Shown in pieces: positions 13,488 to 20,161 of a stretch of 20,161 nucleotides of DNA. The stretch is from a virus, in IMG/VR virus record IMGVR_UViG_3300037189_023411, positions 1-20,161 of that record. One strand, 5' to 3'. Position numbers and translations under genes: made by a program. Positions within the stretch are counted from its first letter, which is position 1, and every line of letters begins with the position of its first letter. The notes beneath the pieces are model-generated. The model worked only from the letters and a program-made list of their open reading frames with translations, did no database searches and was not told the origin of the DNA.

Positions 13488-16400
13488 ATGGCAGAAAAAT
13501 TAAATCTGAACCGATTCAAGTCAAGCGGTGTTTACACGGTCGAAATCGACGAAAGCACTAATCTCAGCTTACCTTTATCGACAGGCAGACTCGTAATAGG
13601 ATCCAGCAAAAAAGGACCTATCAACTCAGTAGTACTAATTAACGACTTACGTTCATTAACCGCAGTATACGGAGAAAATGATTCTAAACTAGAAAAGAAC
13701 GGAAGCTTCTTTCATAGAACGATAGAAGTAGCATTGAGACAAGGCCCAGTTTACGCTTTGAATCTTTTACCGGTTGCAGATACTGATGTTGCATACTTTA
13801 CAACATTTAATACTGAATCGGCATCAAATAATTCAAATTGGGCGGCTAATCTTTATCAAGATAGTCTTTCACATTTCTACAATACTCAGAAACTATGGTT
13901 TGCTGATGTTGATGCGGTTAACAAATACAAAAACATTCAGTTAGGAGATTCTTTCCCAGCTACTGGTACAGCGGATCGTGATGCTAATAAGCTATTAAGC
14001 TTAGTAAACCTTTCTAAGAAAGCAGTGACTGCATGGGTTAGAGTAGCCGATACTACCGGATATGATATTAAAGTTAAGGAATACTACAAGCTTCTAGGAG
14101 AAAAAGTAGAAATTCCTGAATTTTTACACCCAGACGACTACGTTTCTGACTACTTTGTCGAAATCGCAGTAGTTGAAGGCGATTGGACCGATTACATCAG
14201 ACTTTCTAAAGACCCAATTTACGGGCAGTTCTTTAATCCATCAGGTATTGAACTCGCTAAGATGAACGATTTCCTTTCACTTAGAGAAATTTCAGTAATA
14301 AACCGTACAATTGGAGCAATGATCCCAGATTTCAGAGATTTAACTGGAGCAGTCTCTTCAATTGACACATTATTCAACAGAAAATTCAGCCAGTGCGGAG
14401 TATTTTGTGCAATCGACTACAAGAAAGTTGACATGATCGACTTAACTAATTCTACTTTTGATAGCGGTAGCTCAACCGAGCCGATCGCAGAACAACGAAT
14501 TGACTTAGTAGGTTACGGTTTTGACGAACTTAACACGACTGACAATACTAAACAACTTTACACAGTAGATAACGGAATCAGTACAGTTGATCCAGTTGCT
14601 CTGATCGACGTATTAAGTTACAGAAAATCGGCTGGCTACGAGTATTATTTCGCATTGGATAACGTTGATTACAATTCAACTTATGCCGCTGGCGAAACAT
14701 ACACAGTTCAAAAGCTTTCAGGTCCATCAAATTTACCAACTGGCGACAAGTACATTGTTGCAACTATCGGAAGTAAATTGTATAACGCATGGGCAAATGG
14801 ATTCATCAAAACTGGAGATACTCTACACTACTTAGCTGCTCCATCTAGCACGCCTACTACTCTTTACTTATCAACCGATGGCTTAGTCAAAACTCAAAGC
14901 ACCGGACAAATCAAGTACATCGAGTTTTACGCTTACCAAGATGCAGCATTCCAAAATCAAGTTGACGTTGAGTACATAACCGACGGAGCTGTTAGCCCGG
15001 CACCGGCATACTTGCACATCAAATCAACTAACACTACTCAATTCAAAGCAGATTTCGATTTGACTGATTCTAACTACTTCATCACTACTGGAGCCAGCAA
15101 CTACAAGTTCTTCTCTCCAAATCAAGTGGTATTTACGTTAAATCCTTCACTTTACGGAAACGTAGCTAAGAAAGAAACTGCAAATACTGGATACACATAC
15201 GATTCAGCTAAGAGAACTCTAGTAGATTCATTCTTTAAAGTCGGTCAATGGGTTAAAGCTGGAATAGTCAAAGATGCAAATGGCGACCAAGTAATTCGTA
15301 ATCGTGCACTAAGAATTAAGTCAGTTTACTCTCAACTAGTTACTGTAAACTACGGACCTTCTAGCTTACCGGTTAAGACTCTAAAATACACAATCACAGT
15401 CGATACGGCTGCTGATTCAAACATTACAGGCATTGACATTACGCCAGCTTCATTAGCTGGAAATGCAGGCCTTAGCGTTTACAAAGGAATCAAAAACTAC
15501 GTAACTGATCTTAGAGGTTTCTACGTACCTGCAATGCAAGTTGATGAAAGCGGATTGTATCCTAACGGAACAGCTGAGCGTCAAAATACTATCTTGGACT
15601 ACATGTTCAACGATACTAACATTGCTTCTACACTAGCCGATAATGAAACATTAGACTATCGTTACATCATCGATTCTTATGAAGGTCAAATTTGGAGCGC
15701 GTCTAAGCAGCAACTTGCTCAGCTTGCAGCAAATCACGGAAAAGCCTTAGCTATCCTAAATGCTCCATCCTTTGCACAATATGAGAAATCAATTGATCCA
15801 AGCTTCATTGATGTTAACACAAACCTAGTATCGGCTGAATACATTTCAACTGGTGGTAATTTATCATCTAATCCATCTTACACATTTGGATTTGCAACAG
15901 GAGAGAAAAACGGTATTTCGATTGCATCTTATGCTGCATACTTCATGCCTAACTTAGTAATCTTTGAAGGCGGTAGAAATAAATCAATTCCACCAGCATC
16001 ATACGTTGCAAACACGTACATGAAGAAATACAGTAGCGGTAATACTTTCTCAATCGTAGCAGGTAAAAGAGGTATCATTACTGAACCTGAAATTACAGGA
16101 GTTGAATACGACTTAACTAATGACGACAGAGACTTCTTGGAACCAGCAGGTTTCAACTTGATCGTTAGACGTAGAGGTTTCGGTGTTATGATTTTCTCAA
16201 ACAACACCGGATACCAAAGAGTTAAATCAGCGCTGAACAACGTTCACGTAAGAGAAGCCTTAGTAACGATTGAAAGAGACATTGAACGTATCTTATTGAA
16301 CTTCCTATTTGATTTCAACGATACTACGACTAGATTAAGAGTTAAGACTCTCGTTAAGAACTACTTAACTGCGGTTCAAGACGCTAGAGGTATCTCAACA

Positions 16401-16580
16401 TTTGACGTAGTCTTTGATGATTCAAATAACGGAACTGAAGTTCTTGAAAATAATGCAGGTATCATCGATATTATCGTTGACTTCCCAAGAGGTATTCACA
16501 AGTTCATCAACCGTATCACAATCACAAGAGCTGGAGGTCAATTGGCTTCTCAATCTACTGGATTTACACCATCGTTCTAA
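13488..16580 (+). CDS. 18: Tail sheath protein (gp18-like), enlarged
   Basis: This protein forms the contractile sheath around the tail tube. The N-terminal region (about 10-105: SSGVYTVEIDES, LVIGSSKKGPIN, FHRTIEVALRQGPVYALNLLPV) and the C-terminal 250 residues (GFGVMIFSNNTGYQRV, NNVHVREALVTIERDIERILLNF, IDIIVDFPRGIHKFINRI) fit sheath proteins, in which the terminal arms link neighbours. At 1030 residues it is far longer than T4 gp18 (659). The extra length appears to be a beta-rich, Ser/Thr/Tyr-rich part near residues 385-665, probably exposed on the sheath surface. It starts with ATG, without a strong Shine-Dalgarno sequence, downstream of two late-promoter-like boxes. It is the only plus-strand gene between two minus-strand blocks and ends at a terminator; a tube gene does not follow it as in T4. 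Confidence 0.93.
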   Translation: MAEKLNLNRFKSSGVYTVEIDESTNLSLPLSTGRLVIGSSKKGPINSVVLINDLRSLTAVYGENDSKLEKNGSFFHRTIEVALRQGPVYALNLLPVADTDVAYFTTFNTESASNNSNWAANLYQDSLSHFYNTQKLWFADVDAVNKYKNIQLGDSFPATGTADRDANKLLSLVNLSKKAVTAWVRVADTTGYDIKVKEYYKLLGEKVEIPEFLHPDDYVSDYFVEIAVVEGDWTDYIRLSKDPIYGQFFNPSGIELAKMNDFLSLREISVINRTIGAMIPDFRDLTGAVSSIDTLFNRKFSQCGVFCAIDYKKVDMIDLTNSTFDSGSSTEPIAEQRIDLVGYGFDELNTTDNTKQLYTVDNGISTVDPVALIDVLSYRKSAGYEYYFALDNVDYNSTYAAGETYTVQKLSGPSNLPTGDKYIVATIGSKLYNAWANGFIKTGDTLHYLAAPSSTPTTLYLSTDGLVKTQSTGQIKYIEFYAYQDAAFQNQVDVEYITDGAVSPAPAYLHIKSTNTTQFKADFDLTDSNYFITTGASNYKFFSPNQVVFTLNPSLYGNVAKKETANTGYTYDSAKRTLVDSFFKVGQWVKAGIVKDANGDQVIRNRALRIKSVYSQLVTVNYGPSSLPVKTLKYTITVDTAADSNITGIDITPASLAGNAGLSVYKGIKNYVTDLRGFYVPAMQVDESGLYPNGTAERQNTILDYMFNDTNIASTLADNETLDYRYIIDSYEGQIWSASKQQLAQLAANHGKALAILNAPSFAQYEKSIDPSFIDVNTNLVSAEYISTGGNLSSNPSYTFGFATGEKNGISIASYAAYFMPNLVIFEGGRNKSIPPASYVANTYMKKYSSGNTFSIVAGKRGIITEPEITGVEYDLTNDDRDFLEPAGFNLIVRRRGFGVMIFSNNTGYQRVKSALNNVHVREALVTIERDIERILLNFLFDFNDTTTRLRVKTLVKNYLTAVQDARGISTFDVVFDDSNNGTEVLENNAGIIDIIVDFPRGIHKFINRITITRAGGQLASQSTGFTPSF

Positions 16581-16597
16581 TCTAATAATAATTTCAC

Positions 16598-16627
16598 AAA
16601 AAAAGGACTCATTAGAGTCCTTTTTTA
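16598..16627. terminator. Bidirectional rho-independent terminator after gp18
   Basis: GGACTC and GAGTCC form a 6-bp stem with loop ATTA, extended by A-runs and T-runs on both sides (six T on the plus strand, eight on the minus strand). It can end the sheath transcript and, from the other side, the HAD gene transcript. Confidence 0.9.
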
Positions 16628-16636
16628 TTTAGAGCC

Positions 16637-16678
16637 GACCGGATTGGTCAGAGTTCCACCACTCGGTTTGAGTCCGAG
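16637..16678 (+). other. Two small hairpins, one resembling a tRNA T-arm
   Basis: GACC-GGATT-GGTC (16637-16649) forms a 4-bp hairpin. CTCGG-TTTGAGT-CCGAG (16662-16678) forms a 5-bp stem with a seven-base loop, like a tRNA T-arm with one change from the usual TTCGANT. Between them TGGTCAGAG is like a D-arm. No acceptor or anticodon stem can be built, so this is not an intact tRNA. It may be a remnant or simply a structured 3' region of the HAD transcript. Confidence 0.4.
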
Positions 16679-16682
16679 AACT

Positions 16683-17282
16683 TTAGTCTTCAACTGGACC
16701 TAAAATTTCCTCAACTACTCGAATCGTGTCGGTCGAATCGTTGTGTAAAATTCCAATTCCTCCAGCCTTAGTCCATTTTTCTAATTTTCTATCGAAATCA
16801 TCGATTAGAATAGGTTCTTTATCTAATAGGGTTTTTGCAGGCTCAACGTAATCATGCTTGTGATTAGCTAAGATGAACCGTGTATCCTTTGTGAAATTCG
16901 CAGGATCCTTTACTGGATCTTGGTCAATTCCCAAATGGCGCTTTACCCATTTAGCTTTTCCTGTAAAACAGCCAGGGTGTTTACTCGGAGAGGACAGAAT
17001 TATCGGATCGTATCTTTTAAGATAGTCCCATAGCTCTCGACCGTCTTTCATCCATTGTAGATTTTCCCAGAAGGCCTCGCCTAATTCATCGATTAACGGC
17101 CATAACGAATCCTTACCGTGAGCCGTTTCATAGGCTTTAGGAGAAAGTTTTTCAGTATTGCTCGGAAGCTCAATAAATCCTCTGTCGAAATCAACCAGAA
17201 CTCCGTCAAGATCACAAAAGATCCTGAAATCGTTTGATTTTTCCTCGTTCACGAATTGCGCGAAACTTTTAAGATTGCTCAT
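16683..17282 (-). CDS. HAD-superfamily 5'(3')-deoxyribonucleotidase-like phosphatase with N-terminal capsid-targeting-like motif
   Basis: The 199-residue protein has the HAD phosphatase core: motif I FCDLDGVLVDFD (nucleophile Asp24, acid/base Asp26), motif II near Ser97-Ser98 (IILSSPS), Lys109, and motif III Asp161-Asp162 (PILIDDFDRKLEKW). The pattern DLDGVLVDF and the helical cap after it fit the 5'(3')-deoxyribonucleotidase family, which removes phosphate from dNMPs; the substrate is inferred. Before the domain begins at about residue 19, residues 4-14 read LKSFAQFVNEE, the same motif as in the two left-end genes. No tag is expected in a soluble HAD enzyme. The start overlaps the GroES gene by 14 bases, so it is coupled to it, and it is the last gene of this leftward group, which also contains gp32. 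Confidence 0.88.
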   Translation of the reverse strand: MSNLKSFAQFVNEEKSNDFRIFCDLDGVLVDFDRGFIELPSNTEKLSPKAYETAHGKDSLWPLIDELGEAFWENLQWMKDGRELWDYLKRYDPIILSSPSKHPGCFTGKAKWVKRHLGIDQDPVKDPANFTKDTRFILANHKHDYVEPAKTLLDKEPILIDDFDRKLEKWTKAGGIGILHNDSTDTIRVVEEILGPVED

Positions 17283-17601
17283 TTAATTCAAATTGGGTTT
17301 CTTGATCCTTATTGATTATGGCTAAGAGATCGTTTGCCATTACCAGATGGTAGTTTTGACCATCCCATTTTACGTCTAGTCCCGAATATCTTTGATATAG
17401 AACTCTGTCTCCAACTTTGACTGGGCATTTTGAATTATCTGCGACTAGGTGGCCCAGTCCAATAACTTTACCCGTATTAGGACGCTTTCTAGCATCTACT
17501 GAAAGTAGGATCCCCGTCTCAGTTTTTACCTCTACGCTATCAGGTAGAATCAGGAGTCTTTCAAATAATGGAATGAATCCTTGTTGAACTTCTATGCTCA
17601 T
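17269..17601 (-). CDS. GroES-type co-chaperonin (Cpn10)
   Basis: This 110-residue protein is a clear Cpn10 homologue and should cap the host GroEL to help fold phage proteins, above all the major capsid protein, as T4 gp31 does. Features: the opening strand PLFERLLILPD; the mobile loop VEVKTETGILLSVDARKRPNTG with the hydrophobic tripeptide ILL at 31-33 that binds GroEL; GKVIGLG; VKVGDRVLYQRYSGLDVKWDG; and a final DLLAII strand. It looks more like bacterial GroES than like T4 gp31. A short polar tail (residues 98-110) is added. The ATG shares its A with the stop codon of RNase H (TAATG). Confidence 0.94.
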   Translation of the reverse strand: MSIEVQQGFIPLFERLLILPDSVEVKTETGILLSVDARKRPNTGKVIGLGHLVADNSKCPVKVGDRVLYQRYSGLDVKWDGQNYHLVMANDLLAIINKDQETQFELNEQS

Positions 17602-18710
17602 TAGTTCTTGTAATTTTTTTTGAATTTGTAATAGTTAAACTTACGTCTAGCTGTTAAGTCAACGCTTTGTTTGATCGATTCTAGCACATCAGTTGGAAAA
17701 ACTGCCGTGCTTAAACGAATTAGTGTCTTATTACGATTAAGATTATTCTCGATCGTCTGCCATTCACCAGGTTCCTTTATCTTTAGAACGTCACATGTAA
17801 CTTCACGTAAAATATCAATGAAACCCTGATCACCTGAATCAATTAAAGAGGTGATGTCTTTCCAATCATAAGATTCACGTAAGTAATCGATTATCTTGCT
17901 TACTTTGGCTGGAGTCATTTTTGGATGAACTCTTGGGATATTATCCGAAGCATCACCAGATAAACACTTAGTTAGAATGTCTAGGGTTGGATCAACGGTT
18001 AAGTGCTTGTAGTCCTTTTGCGTTAAATCATTAATTATATTAATGATTGCTGAATTGTCAATAGATTCAATGTCAAAATTGAATAAGTCTACTTCAGTTT
18101 CTTGGACTTGACCAAAATCTTCAGTTGTGTAGATCTTTTTGTATTTAGTCATTTGTTTAGGCATAATTAGAATTACTTTACGTTTGTTACTTTCAAGTAA
18201 TTGTGTTAAATCCTTGTCTACCGACCAAATACAGATGTCCTCCTTTAGATTTTCGCAAATGTAGGCAATTAAGTCATCACCTTCCGCTCCTGGAACTCTA
18301 TTAACAACGATTCCGTATTCATCGGAGATTGTGTTTAGAATTTCGGTTTGAAAGTACTCAAAAAAGAGATAGATCTTATCGTCGTACTTACGCTGGCCCT
18401 TGTAAGAGAAATCTCCCTCACCGTGAGTTTCAAAATGTTCTTTAATGTACTTCTTTCTCCAACTCTTAGAGTCGAATACGAAAAACACTGAACTGATATT
18501 TTCCTTAAACGGAGCAAGAATACTTCCAAGATAGTTTACTGAAAACGCTCTGAAAGTATCCTTGCTTGCCTGTTTAAGCATGAATTTATCGTCATTCAAC
18601 AGATCAGAGACGTAATACTTTTCGCCCACGCGTTTATCATTAGCCAAGATGTTCTTTGCTATGCTAACTGCGACATTAAGAAAGGCATTTCCATCAATGA
18701 TTAAATTCAT
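17601..18710 (-). CDS. rnh: RNase H / FEN-like 5' nuclease
   Basis: This enzyme removes RNA primers from Okazaki fragments at the fork, with gp32 as partner in T4. It is a flap-endonuclease-type 5' nuclease with the usual acidic metal ligands: Asp6 (LIIDGNA), Asp80 (FVFDSKSWRKKY), Glu143, Asp145 and Asp146 (AEGDDLIAYI), Asp165 and Asp167 (SVDKDLTQLL), and Asp253/Asp256 in LSGDASDNIP, the helix-hairpin-helix region. Length is 369, against 305 in T4; the additions are spread through the C-terminal half, including an Asn/Lys-rich end. The start lies one base after the preceding stop. Confidence 0.94.
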   Translation of the reverse strand: MNLIIDGNAFLNVAVSIAKNILANDKRVGEKYYVSDLLNDDKFMLKQASKDTFRAFSVNYLGSILAPFKENISSVFFVFDSKSWRKKYIKEHFETHGEGDFSYKGQRKYDDKIYLFFEYFQTEILNTISDEYGIVVNRVPGAEGDDLIAYICENLKEDICIWSVDKDLTQLLESNKRKVILIMPKQMTKYKKIYTTEDFGQVQETEVDLFNFDIESIDNSAIINIINDLTQKDYKHLTVDPTLDILTKCLSGDASDNIPRVHPKMTPAKVSKIIDYLRESYDWKDITSLIDSGDQGFIDILREVTCDVLKIKEPGEWQTIENNLNRNKTLIRLSTAVFPTDVLESIKQSVDLTARRKFNYYKFKKNYKN

Positions 18711-18711
18711 G

Positions 18712-19014
18712 TTAGTTTTGTTTAGGTTGTTCTACATTAGGTTGAGGTTTACTCAACGTTTTAATAGCTTTTGCAATCAATTCAGCTTCGTCCAAATTAA
18801 ATACTCCTTTAGCTTGACAGTGGTTAGCTGATGAAACTAGCACAAGAACTGCATGCTCTGGAGTTAAATTTGCCAAGAACTTTTCGTAGTCTTCTTGGTT
18901 AGTGTAGCTGATTGAAGATAGTAAAGTTGCGATGGGTTGCTGTGCCTCCGCTTGAGGAGCCTCAACTTCGCCTTTATTAACTTCTGCTTGATTAGCGTTT
19001 TTCTTATTTGCCAT
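18712..19014 (-). CDS. Hypothetical protein between gp32 and RNase H
   Basis: I do not recognise this 100-residue protein. Residues 1-26 are an Ala/Glu/Gln-rich, probably disordered leader. Residues 27-88 look like a compact helical domain (SYTNQEDYEKFLANLTPEHAVLVLVSSANHCQAKGVFNLDEAELIAKAIKTL). The tail is Pro/Gln-rich. In T4 this interval holds dsbA, 33 and 59, but I see no homology to those proteins. It is part of the gp32-RNase H operon, with 15 bases after it from gp32 and 1 base before RNase H. Confidence 0.75.
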   Translation of the reverse strand: MANKKNANQAEVNKGEVEAPQAEAQQPIATLLSSISYTNQEDYEKFLANLTPEHAVLVLVSSANHCQAKGVFNLDEAELIAKAIKTLSKPQPNVEQPKQN

Positions 19015-19029
19015 GGTATTTGGATATTT

Positions 19030-20082
19030 TTATAGGTCTGCGAACAAATCGTCTAGATCATCAGACTTAGCTGGAGCAGATTTAACTGGTTCAACCTTTG
19101 CTGATGGAGCTGGGTCACTTGCAAAATCATCATCAAGATCAATTGACATTGCGCTTGATTTTGAAGCTGGAGTAGAACCGAATTCAATATCTTCTCCCAT
19201 TGGGGCTTGAGAACGATTTACTGGTTTTGAGTTGGTGAAGTGCTTCTTCATTCTCTCATCCTTTGTGTTCGCAACAAGATTCTCAATGATTTGTTTGTAA
19301 GGAACGATTGCTTTAATGTATTCTGCAACCTTTTCGTACTCATTGTCAGTCCATTCTTTTAAGAAATACTGACTCATGTCCGGTGAATTCTTTTTGAAGT
19401 ACTCGCTAGTGAACTGCATTACTTTAGGATCAGTAGAAACTGGGATTTCTTTACCTCCGTGAGTAATGATCAATGGGCTAACTTCATTCATGAATTTACT
19501 TGAACTGAAATCTCTCCATGCTTTGGTTTTACGCTTGATAACCAATACGAAATCCTTACCTTGAGTAAGTGAGAACGGATTGATTTTTTGAGTTGTTACC
19601 AATTCTGATTCTGGATTGATTTCTTGCTGAATCAAGTTGTCAATTGTGTAACCGTAAGAGTACACCTTGATTTGTCCTTCTAAGTTAGGGAACTGAGGAT
19701 CTTTCTTGATGTAAACACAAGAATAATAGTTGTAATAGCGATTGAAGTACTTTTGGATTTCCTCAACGATTTGAGGCTCCTCATTTTTCAAACGTTTTAA
19801 CTCTAGGTCCAAAGTCCAAAGAATTGATGAAGCTCCCGTAGTTGAAGGGCAATCTACATACAACTTCTCATTGGTTAGAGGGTTGATAAGTTTAGCAGCA
19901 TACTTTTTGTAGCGGCTTTTAGACGGATCCGTTACCCATGGGATAAAACGAATTACCGATTTGTAAATACCGTTCTGACCTTGGTCTGGACCGGGATTGT
20001 ACATGTTCTCGTCGACTTTACGAGCAGCAGATGATGATTTTCCTGAGAAATCATCGAGATTGAGATTGAATAGATCTTCCAT
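19030..20082 (-). CDS. 32: gp32 single-stranded DNA-binding protein
   Basis: This protein coats single-stranded DNA in replication, recombination and repair and recruits fork proteins by its acidic tail. The OB-fold core is visible (SVIRFIPWV near 42-50, LYVDC near 74-78, then VYIKKDPQFPNLEGQIKVYSYG as in T4). The tail AKSDDLDDLFADL matches the T4 end TDLDDLLNDL. Length is 350 from the ATG at 20082 (T4 301). A TTG two codons earlier is also possible. T4 gp32 binds zinc with His64, Cys77, Cys87 and Cys90. Here only Cys78 lines up; the other cysteine (Cys122) is far away, so the zinc site appears lost. The leader is A/T-rich, without a Shine-Dalgarno sequence. Confidence 0.95.
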   Translation of the reverse strand: MEDLFNLNLDDFSGKSSSAARKVDENMYNPGPDQGQNGIYKSVIRFIPWVTDPSKSRYKKYAAKLINPLTNEKLYVDCPSTTGASSILWTLDLELKRLKNEEPQIVEEIQKYFNRYYNYYSCVYIKKDPQFPNLEGQIKVYSYGYTIDNLIQQEINPESELVTTQKINPFSLTQGKDFVLVIKRKTKAWRDFSSSKFMNEVSPLIITHGGKEIPVSTDPKVMQFTSEYFKKNSPDMSQYFLKEWTDNEYEKVAEYIKAIVPYKQIIENLVANTKDERMKKHFTNSKPVNRSQAPMGEDIEFGSTPASKSSAMSIDLDDDFASDPAPSAKVEPVKSAPAKSDDLDDLFADL

Positions 20083-20107
20083 GTTCAAAATGATTTTAAT
20101 TTATAAA

Positions 20108-20137
20108 ATTGTACTAAAAAACCGTAAGTAGTTTCAA
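20108..20137 (-). promoter_or_regulatory. Possible promoter of the gp32 group
   Basis: On the minus strand TTGAAA and TACAAT are 18 bases apart, fitting a sigma70-type -35/-10 pair, about 26 bases before the gp32 ATG. A late-like TATAAATT lies just downstream (20105-20098). Both are short matches in AT-rich DNA. Confidence 0.4.
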
Positions 20138-20161
20138 AAAATAAGGGCGAGTTTTTTAGAC

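Noticed and set aside
16627-16700. Intact tRNA gene
   Set aside because: Only a T-arm-like hairpin and a D-arm-like string are present; no acceptor stem can be paired and there is no anticodon stem.
1-20161. CRISPR arrays, insertion sequences, integrase or homing endonuclease genes
   Set aside because: No spaced repeats, no terminal inverted repeats with a transposase, and no GIY-YIG, HNH or LAGLIDADG motifs were seen in any of the open frames.

Overview
The window is part of the genome of a large tailed phage (myovirus) of the T4 superfamily. It contains divergent but recognisable T4-type replication, recombination and nucleotide-metabolism genes (gp32, RNase H, gp43, gp41, UvsX, gp46, gp47, gp56, dCMP deaminase, a thymidylate-synthase-family enzyme) plus T4-type tail genes (sheath gp18, a tube-like protein). 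Proteins are only distantly similar to T4. The DNA is AT-rich. Most genes start without a Shine-Dalgarno sequence and with A/T-rich leaders, which fits a Bacteroidetes-type host; this host assignment is inference.

Layout. (1) 1-1322, plus strand: 3' end of a tail-tube-like gene, then two small genes whose products carry a short motif resembling the T4 capsid-targeting/prohead-protease signal. They end at a strong terminator (about 1344-1367) that lies between convergent genes. (2) 1352-13322, minus strand, read right to left: gp56 dCTPase/dUTPase, the N-terminal half of a split DNA polymerase gp43, an unknown protein, a Nudix-like protein, UvsX, a small protein in the place of T4 gene 40, gp41 helicase, an acidic unknown, gp47, a SET-domain-like protein, gp46, a TS/dCMP-hydroxymethylase-family enzyme, dCMP deaminase and an unknown. 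Most genes overlap or are a few bases apart, so this looks like one long early/middle operon. (3) 13323-13487: the only sizeable gap, a divergent control region with two late-promoter-like GATAAATA boxes facing the sheath gene. (4) 13488-16580, plus strand: an unusually long tail sheath gene standing alone, closed by a bidirectional terminator. (5) 16683-20082, minus strand: gp32, a small unknown, RNase H, a GroES-type co-chaperonin and a HAD phosphatase.

How the genes work together. gp32, gp41, gp43 and RNase H belong to the fork. UvsX with gp46/gp47 drives recombination-dependent replication. gp56, the deaminase and the TS-family enzyme reshape the dCTP/dUTP/dTTP pools and may support a modified cytosine, because the TS-family enzyme has Asp where true thymidylate synthases have Asn. 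GroES probably helps fold the capsid protein.

The most unusual points are: a gp43 that stops in the fingers domain with no C-terminal half in the window; a SET-like protein between gp47 and gp46 with an altered cofactor motif; a gp32 that lost its zinc ligands; and a candidate capsid-targeting tag shared by three proteins, one of them a HAD phosphatase, which suggests an enzyme packaged in the virion.
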